A DNA stretch of 64,000 nt from Dicaeum eximium (GCA_013396995.1 VWZP01004518.1:70199-134198), one strand, 5' to 3'. Shown: positions 1 to 13,600, counted from the first letter of the stretch. Made by a program: numbers and translations. Notes: generated by a model from the sequence alone, not told the origin.

Positions 1-942
1 TGAAGTCACATACCAGAGTGATGAGCATGAGAAACCCTAGAGAGGCAGGAAGTCAGATGTCCTATAAGGTTAAATTCTTTTCTTCTCTGGTTGACTTTTT
101 CTGTAGAACATGCCATGATGTGGCATTAGCTCCAACTCTCACTTTTAAGAGTAAGCAGAAATTATTATTATTTCAGGCTGTATAATTCTTGTCCCTTGTT
201 CCAGTTTCAGGTTTTACATGTGTTGTTAAGCTCAGCAAGACAATTTCTGTTGAGAGACCTAAATACAACTTGATCACGGAGCATTAAAAAACATGATGAT
301 GGTTATTTGGTTAGCCACCAATTTCCTTTCTCAAGCTCTCAGTCTCAGATTACTGAGCTTTCATCTGGCATTCTCAGACATGCTCACTAATTGTCCTGTA
401 GCAGACAAATAAAGAGCACGTTTTACAAGTAGTGTGTGGGACGTACTAACTAATGTCAATTCAGATGTTGCCTGGATACGGATCTCATTTGTGTTTAGGA
501 TTATTTAATTAACTTCTTAATTGTAAAGAACAGAGAATTGAAACACACAGTCCAAAGTCCAGCCAATGCAAAAGCTCAATAGACTGTGATGAATTTTGGC
601 TCAGGCACCCACTTCTTTGGTCATCAACTATATCATGGTTGTAACATAAGAGATAAGAATTAAAAGGAGCTTAGATGAAGTTGGAGGAGGCTGCGTGGAG
701 GGGGAGGATGTTATTAGGAATACCAGACTAATGGAAATGCATTTGTAGAGAGTGTTGTTCAACATGTGTGATGCAGATTAAAGGAATGTTGAACAGCTGC
801 TCAAGTGAATACTGTCAGTCTTCCCAACAGGCTAAGCACGAAGGGTCTTTGGAAGAATTATATGTGGTAATGGGATCTCGGAGCCTTTTTATGGATTTTT
901 GGGATGCAAATTGCAGGAAATATTAAATGTTTGATATCGATG
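1..942. other. Unique non-coding sequence, left edge
   Basis: AT-rich, CpG-poor sequence with stops in all frames and no repeat I recognise. There is no long open frame, promoter-like GC island or RNA gene. It ends at the TG that opens the first LTR at 943. It may be intronic or intergenic; the sequence does not say which. Confidence 0.6.
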
Positions 943-1403
943 TGATGCCTCAGGTTTTAGCTTTATATTTTTCAGATTCTGTGCTGCTTTAGTGTGTGGG
1001 TCTGAGCTTCATATTAGGGGATGGTGAGCTCTCTGCACAGAGCAGGGAGACAAAACAATTCCTTCTCTAGCTGGGGACCAAGGACAAATGATGCAAACCT
1101 GAGGCACCAAGAGCACAAACAACGTGGAGCAAAGAGAGAAAAACAAGAAGGATGGGACTCCATAACCTAAAGCTGGAATTGGACAATTAACTCCAATATG
1201 CAAATGGAGCAGAACTGATAGAAGTGCCAGAGCCCGTGCCCGGTGTCCATTTTGTGCCCATTTTGGTTTATCTTGGGTGCAGCCCTGGCTGGGCTCTTGT
1301 GCTGCCCAAGGTGGATCCATTGAGGAAATCTTTTTAATAAATCCCTACTTTATTCTGTAACTCTGTCTAGTCTCTGTTCTAGCTCAGCCTTGCCAAGGCA
1401 TCA
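943..1403 (+). mobile_element. Solo LTR, copy A (endogenous retrovirus, 461 bp)
   Basis: The element opens TGATGCCTCAGG and closes AAGGCATCA, so it has TG...CA ends, and it matches copies B (10166) and C (58713) over the full length. A polyadenylation signal AATAAA lies at 1336-1341, about 60 bp before the right end, which fixes the plus orientation and the R/U5 side. An octamer ATGCAAAT (POU-type site) lies at 1198-1205 in the putative U3. No primer-binding site, gag/pol frame or second LTR follows, so this is a solo LTR left by LTR-LTR recombination. The flanking 4-mers are GATG and GACT, so a target duplication is not intact here. The roughly 100-codon minus-strand frame inside it is an LTR feature, not a host gene. 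Family name not assigned; an ERV1/gammaretrovirus-like origin is inferred from the 4-bp duplications at copies C and D. Confidence 0.88.
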
Positions 1404-4400
1404 GACTAACCGATGGCCTTGAGCCTTCCGTGCTCCTCCTGTAGGTGTGAGGCTTTCTTCTTGCTTGGTCTACCTGGAACATGCATCAGGAATTAGAGCT
1501 CTGGCAGGGACAGCTGAGCTGCCTTGTCTGAAGCTGAACCATCTCTGTATTTGACTTCCAAAGTGCTCTGTACAGATCTGGTGGCTTAATGACCATGAAT
1601 ACTTTGAAAGACCATCTTCAACAAAAGCTGTGAACTTAAACCAGTCTGCACTATTAGAAGCCAAAGGTTTGCATTTGCTGTACTGCATGGAATTTTCTTT
1701 GCCATAAGCTGACTAGAATGGAAAAAGGATAAAATTTGGATATTTAAAGAATAAATGATTTTTTTTTTTCAGCATCTATATAACACATATATATGTAGGC
1801 TGAACACCACCTCTTTCTACACCACTCCAGAATTTTGGTCTCACTCTGAATCCCTTCTGAATTGTCATGACAGGAAGGCTGAGATCCCCTGCAGTGATGA
1901 TGTGGTGGATTTGATTCACCGACTAACAGATTTAAGGTGCTTCATGCACCAGAGCTTAAGCAAAAAATCCTCAGGATGTTTATTGAGTGTTATTTACCAG
2001 ACTTGGTTTATAACTTTACTAAATCCATTTAATTCATTGAAATTTTTTGATATTATGTGCTGTGGAAATACTAAGGTTTTTCAGAAAGGTTTCTTTTACT
2101 TCAGTACAATCTGTCTCTAACTCAGGTTTTACAGACTTTTATGTGGTAGCTACCTTATAGCCCATTAGTTCTTCAGAAAAGCTGATCCAGGTTTTGTAAT
2201 CTTTTTTTTTTTTTTTCCCAGATGATTTTTCACAAGCCAGAAGTTTCTCTAAAATCTCTTTCTTGACTCATTATTTCCTGGCAATTCTAAGCCAGCTCTT
2301 TGTTTTCTATTCCAAGAGTCTGGAATGCCGTAATATTCCTCATTCCGTTTTTGAGGAAGACTTGTCTGGTTGTCATGTAAAAGTTTCAGTGTCCAATTCC
2401 AAAAATTCATAATAACTTTATTTAATATTTCGGCACACCAGGGTTTCACTTAAAACAATCTATCCAGTGTTTTTGTAACAGTGATGGTATGGAGATTTTA
2501 GGGGAGTAAGGTGTGTAAGGATATATTGCCTTTCTACAACTGGCTTCTCTTAAAAGAATAATAAAAGAAATAATATTTCTTCACACAGTGCTGCCTTGTG
2601 CAGTTATCCCACAGTAACTGAAAGAATATATTTTTAATAAAATGTTTTAAAAGAGTGCCAAGTTGTTCCTGAAAGCCAATTCCTGTCTGAAGCTCTCTTT
2701 TCACCTGTTTGTTGCCCTTCTGAACTCATTGGGATATTGAATAACTTCTTTTCTATTTTGTTTAATTCTGTGTGAGTGGTGCCCAACATATTGTAAGTAT
2801 TAACATCAGGACACAGGAATGAACCTGAAGCCCAGCATGTCCAAGACATACATTTTAATGAGAAAGGACATGTCCCTAAAACCCTTTTTATCACCCAGAG
2901 CTTCAAGCAATCACGGCCATCTCTGACCTGTAACACACACCTTACTGTAAAACCTTAAGTCTGCAGGTGTTGGACTCAGTGTCCACTAAATATCTGGATT
3001 AAATCAGGAAAACTGGCCTTGTTCACCATTGAATAAAATACAAATTCCTGGATCCAAGATGTTTTACCATGTTATTTTGCCAGTAAAATAAAACTGCAAT
3101 TTTTTCTCATGGATCAACAGAATGGAAGAGGTGTTAATCTTTGCTGTAAAGGACATTTACAGTATGGAAATGCTGCACAAGAATACCTTTCATCTTCTTT
3201 TTCCCTGGGCTTTGGCTTTGAAACTCGAAATTATAAGATATCTAAAGGAGCACTGTAACTTTAGAAAATCCTCAAAGAAATGCACTGTATTAAAACCAAA
3301 CTCAATACCAAATGTTCTGCCTCTCACGATCTCTCCTTTACAAAAAAATCCTCTGGAAAAAATCAAAAAGAAAATACTTTCCTCTATCCATTTCAGGCTA
3401 CAAACTCCACAACCCTTTTGCTTTTTATTTTGGTTAGCAGCTTGGACTCCCTTACTGCATAACTAACCTGAACAAATATTGTGCCTTAGATCATTTCAAG
3501 GGAACAAATTCCAAAACAAGCAAAGAAACAATAGACAACAATTTTTTTTTTCTCAAGGAAAAAAAAAAGTTAGGTAATTAATCATCTGCCTAAGGAGGAG
3601 AGCTAATCATTTATGGGTGTTTTTTTTGATTAACCATAGTACAATTTACATAGATTTTTGAGTCAAGAAGGAAAAAAGAAACCATACACAGTAGTTTTGA
3701 ACTACCTTCAGCCCTACTGTGCTGTGAACATAGTGTAATAATATCCTTACCAAAACAAGGAGTCATTTATGCAGCCCCATGCTGCATAGAACCTTGTAAA
3801 TACAGGAATTTTACATCATGTACAAGTGTCACCCTTTGTAGAGGGTGACATACTTTTGCTACTAGGAATGAAGCTTTGTGGTTGGTGAAAATATCATCTA
3901 TAGACCTGTTGCTGGTGTTGAGCAATACTGAATTTTAGAATTCTGGGTCGAGTCCAGCCCCTTTTCTGTCTTCTGCAAAGCCAAGAGGGTGATGGCAGCA
4001 CTTCCAAGAGTGTGGACTCCTCCTGATGGTCCCCAGACATAAACACAGCAAATGCCTCTTGGTTTCATACTTCCTTTGAAAAGGAAGGGAAATAAAAGGT
4101 CCTATTACAACCCAAAATTTGATTAACTTTGGCTGTGGTGGGCAGCTTCCTGGCAGCTCTGAGGCACAGCTCCTCCTCTGAAGGAGAAGAGAAAGGTGTC
4201 TTCCCTGGAGATACATACATTTGACTGCATATACTGCAGCTTTTGCAGGGTGACCCAGCCTGGCACTGGATATGCCTAGGTGTTCCTTGCGTGTGGTGAC
4301 TGTTTATAAGTGTTTGGGTCATTTTTTACATTTTTGAGAGCTTTTCTGGGAGGCTTGAGTAGTGTTAAACGCAATGGGAGAACAAAGAACTCTGTGAGGA

Positions 4401-4580
4401 TAAGTAGGAAGGTTTGCTAATCAGACTTGGTGACTGGCAAAGAACAAGTTCAGGACTTTGGCAACTCTCTTGGGTTTGCAGTTCTGGTGTCATTTTTGAG
4501 CATGTACCATCTGTGGCTAAGAAATGAGAGTAGTGCTCTCTGTTAATCTGTCATATTGTCCCTTAAAAATCTAACTGGAA
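1404..4580. other. Unique sequence with scattered short ORFs
   Basis: Mostly AT-rich single-copy-looking DNA. It holds a T15 run (2202-2216), an exon-like segment listed separately (1773-1936) and an ATG-initiated frame of 114 codons at 3122-3466 on the plus strand. That frame begins MEEVLIFAVK and is lysine- and leucine-rich. It has no domain I recognise, no upstream promoter signal and no poly(A) signal directly after it, so I treat it as a chance ORF. The rest contains nothing nameable. Confidence 0.5.
1773..1936 (+). other. Exon-like segment (low-confidence candidate)
   Basis: A textbook acceptor precedes this stretch: an ATG-less T-run followed by CAG ending at 1772. A usable donor follows (AAG then GTGCTT at 1937). 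The 164-nt interval is open in the acceptor frame (phase 0 in, phase 2 out) and the frame stays open on to 2120. The translation has ordinary protein-like composition, for example the stretch DDVVDLIHRLTDLR near its 3' end. I do not recognise the protein. It could be a real internal exon, an old pseudo-exon or chance; the donor is only moderate because positions +3 to +6 are weak. Confidence 0.15.
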
Positions 4581-5080
4581 ACCAGGATCTACAGTCCTCC
4601 AGGACAAGGTATGGTTGTCTCTAAGGGAATATACCTAAGCAACCAATGGCCTGAGGAGCAGGATTGGATCCACTTTTTGGGGGGTTCAAGGTTCATGCAC
4701 CCCAGGACATCCCATTGGAAAAGGTGCCAGGCATGAGTTCTCCATAACACACCAAAGTACTTGGAGCCATATTCCCCTTGGATGCATGGAAGCAGTCCTG
4801 CATTCCTTTTACTCACAGTGTGAGCTCTCCAGACACAGACTGTCCCAGGGGGCACTTAGCTAAGCTGGTGTGCTGCTGGGCAGGCCAGGATGCCCATGAG
4901 CTGGTACCCATGGCTGCACTGACATCCCTGCCCTGCTTTGGCACGAGCTGGCTTGCCTCTCGCAGGTGCAGACAGTCAGTGTGGCAAAGACACAAATGTC
5001 TCACAGCAACAGGGATGATCAGCCCACAGGAGAGGGAATGGGAAATCCTGTTCAGTCCATGAGCAGTAGGGTGGCACAAA
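4581..5080. other. GC-richer unique patch, two-strand open frames
   Basis: Composition rises here relative to the flanks and CCAGG/CTGG words are frequent. Frames of 88-94 codons are open on both strands over the same bases (for example 4778-5062 plus and 4813-5079 minus). That is the signature of few AT-rich stop codons rather than of coding selection. No CpG island, repeat or recognised domain is visible. A strong minus-strand donor (CAG then GTGAGA, boundary at 5179/5178) lies just to the right, but without a supported exon. Confidence 0.4.
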
Positions 5081-8000
5081 TGTCTGAAAATCCTGTTACT
5101 TATTCAGCTTTCTTACCATGGATGTCAATGCCTTATTTTGGGGTTCCTATTGCTGCTTATGTTGCCTCCATTTCTCACCTGGATACCTTCATTATTTTTA
5201 CTGAGCAGCTGTTTCTTTTTATCTTTCACTAGACTCTTTTGACTGATACTTAAATGAAAGCAACTCTGCTGTTGTAGCTGAAGAACACAACACTGCTGTT
5301 CCCAAGGGAATGTTCTCTTCCCATGAGTGCAACAAGACGCTTCTGAGTAAAACCTCCAAGTAAGTGATGTCTTTTTAATTATTTGACACAACTTTACATT
5401 ATGCTCTCCTATCTAACATCTTGCCTCGTGCCACTCTTCTGTCTTCCTCTTCCTGACTCCAATAATCTACCTCCTGTGAATTTTTGTCATTTGCAGTATT
5501 CCTTATCCTGACAGTAGGAATGAGATCACATGAAGCAGAACACAGCAGATAGACCTTTGAGTGTCAAAGCCAAGTATTGCAAAATGAGCATGCTCTGTTG
5601 GGTAACTCAGCTGGGTTTTGAAAAACAAAAACTCCACAGAATTCTGGCATTAAACTAAAGATTAACTGGGCATCTTATGGCATGACAACAGAATCAGGTC
5701 CAGTGCTGATATTATTTGTGCAGGACTGGAATGTGAAGCTAAGGATGCATTCAACAGTAGGCTGAGACACCCACTTGACCTGATGGCAGGTCTATTATAG
5801 CCCTCACCTGCAGTACACTTTGAAAATTAGTTTTCCCTTATTTTCATTTTTCTAGACTGCTGAATAAGAACAATATTCTCTCGGTGTAAAGTGCTTTGAT
5901 AGCTTCCAAATGGAATTTCTCTAAGTATGCTTTCTGGGTTTATTATAAAACTAAAATTTTGATTTCACTCTAGGTAGAATGCCTTAGTTATGTAAAGCAG
6001 ACCAAAATTTGGCAATGTTAATGGCTCTCAGACTATTAAAAAAATTTGAGAGGTGTCTTGTAACTTGGGACTGTTGCTCCCATACTTTTGAGCTGGCACA
6101 GAGATGACACAATAAATCTGTTATGATCTTCAAGCTCTGGGTTGAACACTGTGCTATTGATAATTTTAAGGGTGGAAAAGAGGAGACAAAAATTGTTGCT
6201 CGCCAAAAAAGAGTAGAATGACAAATCTGTGTCTTCTTTGGATGTGCCTATGCTCATTTCTGTCCTTGGCCTTGCAAGCCATGTGCAAAATATGTCCACA
6301 AATGTGGGGCCAAGTGGCCTCCCTGAATCACAGCAGTTTTTTAGAAGATGCTGACAGGGATGTCATTTGGACATTAAGGAGGTAACATCAGTTTGCTGTC
6401 TGCCATGGAGCATTAGGTTGTTGTAACCTTTGATAGTTCAAAGAATTCTTGGAGAACTGGACAAACCTGTCCAACAGTGCCTACTGAATGTTCAGAAGGA
6501 CCAGAAAGATGACTGGAAATTTTGGGTACCCCATCCTTTTGCAGTGAGATGAGAAGAGGAATGTGGGAAAGCGCTCAGCCAGCATCATGAACGAGCTTGA
6601 ATGTCATGAGTTTCCCACTGGCATAGAATGAAGTGAAAGTATTCACTGACTCCTGCAGCCTCAGGGCTGAGGCACAGCAACCAGAGCATTGTTTCCGAGG
6701 GAAGATCTTGCAAAGATCATGGGCTAAACTCTCTGAACACCCAGAACCTCTGGAAAAACTCAGACCCTAAATCTGTAGCTCAGGTCTGTTCCTGAAACAA
6801 TGTCAGCCTAAGTGATCATCTAGAAACAGTGAGCTGTTTCTAGATTTTCTGCTTTGCTATTTTCTTACAATGTGGACAAAAGTGCAAAGCTCCCACAAAG
6901 AAGATCTTCATTAGCAAGTTGAGTTCTTAGAGTTGAAAGACAAGAGAAGGAATTACCATGGTTCTAAGGAAGGAAAGTGACCCTGTTCCAGAAGACAGTA
7001 ACACAGACAGAGCATTTGGCTTCAGCAAACAAGATTGGTACATTTTGGAAGAAGTTTTAGAGATCAAACCAGTTAAATTTTATTATTTAGATCTAAAATA
7101 TTTTGCTTAGAACGAACATCATAGAAATCTTATGGCCAGAGTATTTGCTTTTGAGCTCGAATTCTGAGTGCTTTTATAGTAAAGAGGAAGACCCTTAGTA
7201 CTAGGACTGCCACATTTGATCCATTTTAGATTCTTATTTAAGGATGGAATGAATCACACCTTAGGAAAAACCTTCCATTGAGAAGTCTAGGTGAGTGTCT
7301 CAAATATATGTGTATTGGTACTGACGTACCCCACTGCAGACTGTGATTCATACACACTTCATCTGATGATTTTTCCATAGTTCAGCTTTTTGGACAGAAC
7401 TTCTTCTGTGCCTCTCTCTCAACTGGAGAGTAGTTTACTGATTGTTGACTATGATACAGAATATTGCTGGTAAAATCGCTTGGAAAAAAAAAAGCAAATC
7501 AAAAGCTATTCAAACAGCTCTCTAAAAGTCAAATCAAAATTGTGTCTTCACAAAATGTGATGCTTTGATGGAGATTCTAAAATGGGAATGTTTCTTATTT
7601 AGTTTAAGCAAGTGGCTTTCAAAGAAAATCCTCAAGACTCAATTACAAAGAAACAAGGCAATAGAATTCAGAAAGTCTTTATTACAGAATATTAGAATTA
7701 AAATGCTGTGTGTTCCACATCTGTGTTATAGGTAAACACAATATGGAAATAATTGAAATGGGGTTTTTTTCTCTTTTAATTTAAAATTATCTGAAAAATA
7801 CTGTCCACCTGCATAGCAGAGGACCACTTAAATCCACTCTAATTTATTGAAGCAACAGAAATGTTTAAGTGCAGCCTCCCACACAGTTTACCTGTTTGTT
7901 TTCTTCATCAATGCTAATTGTTAACTCCACCTGAAAAGCAGTACTTTTCCCCTCACACGCCTCAGACAACAAAGACAATATAGTGTTGAGACATAGTATG

Positions 8001-8160
8001 GGGATGTTTTTTCCTTTTTTTTTCCCCTGATGGTTCTTCCTTTAGATGTCTGTTTCCAGGACTACACAAGGACAAGCTCCAAGGCACTCACACAAACTCT
8101 GCTGTGTTTCCTAATTCGTCAGTCTTTGACTTTGCATCCTTAACACTTGGTAATGTCAGC
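5081..8160. other. Unique non-coding sequence
   Basis: AT-rich DNA with no frame longer than about 90 codons and none that begins with a well-placed ATG and looks selected. A plus-strand donor-like word (TAG then GTGAGTG) occurs at 7291 but has no paired exon. I see no transposon ends, RNA gene or tandem array. Confidence 0.55.
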
Positions 8161-8700
8161 TCTGTGCGTGGTGCACATCCTGCTGCCTGTCTGAGTGCTC
8201 ACTGAGTGGCTCTCACACACCAGTTCCTGGCCAGTGACTGAATGAGCCACTTTTATTTAAATGTCCTGACCACCTTCCCACTTGTATTTTAATGTTCTGA
8301 CAGCCTTTGAGCTCCCACTCCTTTCCCATCTCCCGAGGTGACGCAGCTGCCTGACAAGGTCTCGGCCTCCCTGTGCTGCTCTTACCAGATGGGTTAAGGG
8401 TGAGCAGCAATTTACATCTTGTCAAAATCAGAGGGGTGGCTTTATGACAGAAAGGTAAAAACGTGAAGTGGCTCAGCTTTTGTTACTGAAAGCCCAGTGG
8501 GCGCTGGGTACCACTCCAAAAGCAGCTGGTTCAGGCTGAGGAGCTCCCATCACCCTCCCAGCTCTGTGCATTCACCATCCTCCCAGGTGGCACTGATCAC
8601 TGCACCTCTTCTCCTCTGTGCTTTTTCACCTCACAATTAATCCCTGACTCAGCCTGCATCCCCTGCTGGTGTTTTCTCTCCTCCTCAAATCTGGAAGTAC
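8161..8700. other. GC-richer unique patch
   Basis: This patch is pyrimidine- and CTG-rich, with words such as CTCCTCCC and CAGCTGG, and is flanked by AT-rich sequence. The 70-codon minus-strand frame at 8213-8425 lacks an ATG start. It has no CpG clustering that would support a promoter. It could be a regulatory segment or a GC-conversion patch; function not determined. Confidence 0.35.
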
Positions 8701-10165
8701 TTGTTGAGAGACCAGGGAAGAGAAGGAAACGAGTATATTTTATCTGTCCACTGTCACCGAATCACCTGTTCCTTTCATTAGTGTGCCCTTAGTTTCCTTC
8801 TTCAGCCTTTGATTTTGGCAAGCACATTCCCTGGAGTTTTATTGAGAAAGCTCAGGGCTTTTTGAGCTAATTCCAACTAGTGAAGTCTCAACATTTTTAC
8901 TCTCAGGATCTTTTCAAGTGCCTTTTTTTTTTTTTTTTTTAATTTAAGTAATTCCTTTAACCTAATTCTGTATGTCTGTACACAAAAGAATTGCTATGCT
9001 ATCTCACAGCAGCATTCTGAGTAGATTTAAAAGGGTTTCAGAGCCTCAACCACAAGTATCATGGAAGTGTTTATATTGCAAGAATGTTTTTATAGCACAC
9101 CTATTCCAGAACAACAATTCAAACTCTGCCTTTGTGGAAAAACTGCTTGATGCCTTCCAGAAGGAATCTGCTGGTAACTAATTTCAATGTATGTATTCAA
9201 ACAATATGAAATAAAAGATGTTTTAAAAACAAAAAGTGGGTTTGGAGTTGTTTGGAAAGGTGGGGTGTATAGTTTTCATGTATGCACTTGCTAAAACACA
9301 TTGTTCGTCTTCCTGTATATTCACACAGACCTCAGACTGATAATCTATTATTCCATTTAATGCCTTTATCCCTACCATATACCAGAATGATCTCAGTATT
9401 GTATATATGGACACCTGTTCCAAATTATTTCTAATGGCCTTAATTGGGCTTTTTAAAATTTTAATTATTATTTTATAGCCTTTGTTTAGAATCAGATTCC
9501 TGACATAAATTTGTCAGAAATTGCAGGTATTGCAAACAAAGTTCCATGGACTAACAACTGCTGTTACAGCTGTAAATAATATGCACTACTCCCATAACAT
9601 TCTTCAAGTTGCAATAAATTTGTTTCTTTGCCTGCCTTAGTGATTTAAGTGCTTGAAGTTAAAATTTTAAAGCAACCACCTCATATTAAATTATAGTCAT
9701 AAATTGGTGAAATAACTACCTTCTTAATGGTCAAAGAGTGCAGCCAAAACCAAGAAATCTGTTCACTTAAGGAAAACATGTACACATCAATATAAACTGT
9801 TAAAACACATTATCAGTTATTTTTGTAAGTAGTTTGTTGGGGTGTTTTTAGTTCCTTTAAGAATCCCAGGTAAAAAATCATCCTGCCTACTTTTCATGGG
9901 TAGTCATGTGTATGACAGGGTGAGCATTTTCAAAAACCTATGAAACCTATACATGCTGACAGAAAAGAGGGGTATTTTAGCATTGGTCATTCACTTAGTC
10001 AGCCTGACCCTTGCTGTTGAGCACAGCTTCCTTCTCAGAGCTAAGAGCAAATTTGGAATGGGAATCATGGAGATCTTGTTTTGCTTATCCCTTCAACTGA
10101 AAGGAGAGCTGTAAAGTATTGAAAGCATTGCCTCTCTTGTCACAAGGGAACATCTGCTGTTCTCT
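8701..10165. other. Unique sequence with T18 run
   Basis: Contains an 18-base T run at 8923-8940 followed by a 69-codon ATG frame at 8972-9181 and, about 30 bp after its stop, an AATAAA. The frame is not recognised and has no upstream signals. The layout resembles a small retrocopy only superficially because no A-tail or target duplication is visible. The remainder up to 10165 is ordinary AT-rich DNA ending at LTR B. Confidence 0.45.
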
Positions 10166-10626
10166 TGGTGCCTCAGGTTTTAGCTTTTATATTTTTCAGA
10201 TTCTGTGCTGCTTTAGTGTGTGGGTCTGGGCTTCATATTAGGGGATGGTGAGCTCTCCTCACAGAGTAAGGAGACAAAACAATTCCTTCTCTAGCTGGGG
10301 ACCAGTGACAAATGATCCAAATCTCAGGCTCAAGAGCACAAACAACGTGGAGCAAAGAGAGAAAAACAAGAAGGATGGGACTTGATAACCTAAAGCTGAA
10401 ACTGGACAATTAACTCCAATATGCAAATGGAGCAGAACTGATAAAAGTGACAGAGCCCGTGCCCGGTGTCCATTTTGTGCCCATTTTGGTTCATCTTGGG
10501 TGCAGCCCTGGCTGGGCTCTTGTGCTGCCCAAGGTGGATCCATGGAGGAAATCCTTTTAATAAATCCCTACTTTATTCTTTAGCTCTGTCTAGTGTCTGT
10601 TCCAGGTCAGCCTTCTCAAGGCATCA
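10166..10626 (+). mobile_element. Solo LTR, copy B (461 bp)
   Basis: Same family, length and orientation as copy A. It opens TGGTGCCTCAGG and closes CAAGGCATCA, with AATAAA at 10559-10564 and an intact octamer ATGCAAAT at 10421-10428. Flanking 4-mers are CTCT (10162-10165) and CCCT (10627-10630), a 4-bp target duplication with one transition. Its 3' end reads CAGCCTTCTCAAGG rather than CAGCCTTGCCAAGG, a variant it shares with the broken copy D at 34006. No internal retroviral sequence is present. It has an antisense open frame like copies A and C. Confidence 0.9.
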
Positions 10627-13600
10627 CCCTGCCCATCAGTCACTGCACAGACCGTGAAAATTCAATTTTTCAGCCCTTTAGAGGCTGGAGGCCCTCTGTG
10701 CCAGTAAGGGACAGAACAACACCAGCAGATCTTTGTGGTCTTTCCATCCCTCTTAATGCTTCTCCTGTTTCCTGTGTCCATCCCCGTTGGTGAGGGAGAA
10801 GGAGAGGCTTGGATCACAGGGCCCTTACTTCAGGCATAAGGAATGTGGATTTCAAAGTTCAGCCAAGTATGAGCTACCAAGATACAACACTCTTTAAAAC
10901 TGTAAACCTTCAGCCACAAGCACCTTATTCCATACATCTGCAGTGCTCAACACAACACAGACCTGCTCCTTCCTGGAAAAAAAAGAGTCAGTAGCACAGA
11001 ACTACTTAGTCTTTGTCACAGTGATAGAGCCAGCAGTTTATCTGCGCCCTTATTAAACCCCCATAATTTTAGTAAATGTTAATAAATGTTTCTTCTTGTT
11101 TACACTAGTTCATAACCTTCCTCAGCTAAGTGTCAGAGCTCTTCAATGTTTCTCTGAAGCTCATTGAGCAGGAGGAATGCTAGGGAGTGAAGTAGGGTGA
11201 CCATGTCAACCTTCATATGTTGAAGGCCCCTAATTTATCATTTTCTCTTGATTATCACTATTAAGCACTCAATAATAGGTTACAGATATTTCAAATCCAA
11301 ATGACTACTTGGTAAGCAAGTTATTCTACTAGACTCTGAGTTAATATCACCTAGATATGGTCCCAAATTCTGAGAGTAAAACCTGCAACTGAGTTTTTTT
11401 TTTTGTTTTGTTTTTTTGGTTTTGTTTTTTTTTTAGGATTTGGAATTACAGTAGTTTTTCAAAACTGCAGAAAAGTTGCTACTGAGAAATTTGCTTGTGA
11501 GTTAAAATGCACTGTGGTTATATACTTTTGGTGTAAGACATGGTCAGCATCAGCTTGGGGGCAGCAGTAATCACTAGTGCAGTACTGAGTGTGGCTGTAT
11601 TTTGCTTATCCTCCTGGTTTTTAATACCTTTAAAATTCATACCTGATGCTTTCCAGTAAAGGGCAATTTCTCTGTAGCATTTGCTACATTTTGCATCTAT
11701 TTATTCTTATTTGCGTCAAGGAGGACATGTTAAACAGCCTTTTGTTCATTGCATATGGTGATTTAAACCTCTGTATTCCAGGACTTGTGCATCTTTCTTA
11801 CTGTCTGATACCTGCACAGTGTACCTTTAGTTTATAAATTAAGAATACCTTTCCATTTTTATGCGATATCTGTCACTTTGGGTTTTTGATCTTTAAAGAT
11901 CTATTTTACACGCAGGATTTTTATAACCATGGTATTTTTAACCTTAGATTACAGAGAGTTCTTAAAAACAAACGTTTCCTCTTTGCATTACAGCTAAAAA
12001 TGCCTAGATGAAAACTACTGTCAGTAAACTATTCCATCATTAACAAAGGTTTTACCTAATGTTGACAGCAATTACAGTGCTGCTGTTAGGTATGTGCCAG
12101 GACTTGGGACTCTCAGACAAATTTCAGCTATGCTGTCACTCGAGATATTTAATTTGAGATTGTTTTGTTGTTGTAGTTTCACTTAGGGTGATGTAGCTGA
12201 CCATGTATTTTTCATGGTAATTTGACTAAGTAAGTATGAGATCAAAGCATTTTGTTGCCGGCTCAAGATGTTGGTAAATTACAACAGAATCACGGTGTGG
12301 AACAGATGGGAGCTCTCACTTGGTTGGCAGGTGAGTGATTTTCTCTGCAGATGGAATCCTTCCAGCTCAGCTTCCTGGCACTGCAGCATACAAGAGTGTA
12401 AAGGGCAGTATATAATGAAAATATACAATGACAAGGAAAAACCAGCTCATGCTCAAGAAAATAAAGTGATCAGCTAGAGAGGGAAGGGCGTCAGAGAAAA
12501 TGTCTGAAGGTATCAGAGTCACTGAAAAACAGTGTGATGCACTATTTCTAGTAAGATTTTCACTGAGAGATATTTACTATGCTGTGTTGAATTATTAGCT
12601 TGCTAAATTGATATTATTTCCAGATAATAATGTTTCACAGAAAATTCATCCCGTTTGGAGAAGAAAAAGTAAGGTTTCTTGTAAATTCATTTGTTTTATG
12701 ACCAGTATTTTCATTTTAAGTTCTCTCTGGTTTTCTTTTAAATTTTATGGAGTAACAGCAAATCTCTGTGTGGGTTTGTTTCCCACAAGTCTTGTTACAA
12801 AAGTGATTAAACACAGGGGTACTGCAGTTCAGTTCCCACCTGTTAAAGTTTAATCTTTAGCCACTTAGTTGTTCTGTGACATGCTTTGGACTACTAATGC
12901 TGTAAAGCCACATGGCATCTCTTAAAATTAATTTGTAACAAGCTAATAGAAACACCAGGTAGAGTTAAGACCTAGAAGCTGTTAATGTGACTAATTACTG
13001 CCTCGGGCTCAGCTCAGCTGAAAGCCTGGAGAGCTTGTGGTCAGACCTAGCTGGTTTGCAGGGTGCTCTTGGGAGCTGAGAGCTTCGGATAAGGCTGTTT
13101 TCTGTGGCATTTCTTATCACAACAAAAAAAACCAAAACTCAGCAAATCTATCGACAACTTGTGAAACGAAAGATCAGTGGGGTCTAAAATCCCAAGAAAG
13201 GAATTCCAGTTCAGAATTGAGCTGCTAGATCTGGATCCATTGCAAAGGGCCCTGGATAGGTATTCAAAGATGTGTAGCTCTATGCAAGAAGATAAATTCA
13301 GAGTGAATTCCAGTGAAGACTATGGTAGTAGTTATTGAATTCTGATAATCAGAATCTTAGAATAATTAATTTTTAAAAAATAAAGCAAATTATGATGGCA
13401 CCTTTGTATCTTTAGCAGCAGCAAAGATATTGGGTACAAGGAATTGGACAGTATTAACTCCAGGGAGCTGATGTGTGGTGAACTGAATGCTCAGAGGTGC
13501 TATGCAACGTGGAACATTTTAAAATGTACATATTTTTCTTGTGCTGAAAATTCTATTTACTTTGTGACTTGAGAATATAATTTAGTGTTCTGTTTTTAAA

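Noticed and set aside
1009..1320. Minus-strand frame as a host gene (also at 10259-10543 and 58785-59090)
   Set aside because: All copies lie wholly within the LTR family, so this is repeat sequence. Kept only as a finding about the LTR.
3122..3466. 114-codon ATG frame
   Set aside because: Not recognised, AT-rich composition, no promoter, splice or poly(A) context; consistent with chance.
12268..12330. ATG plus 21 codons ending at a strong donor
   Set aside because: Weak Kozak, very short, and the nearest acceptor-like site is only about 20 bp on; strong donors are expected by chance several times in 64 kb.
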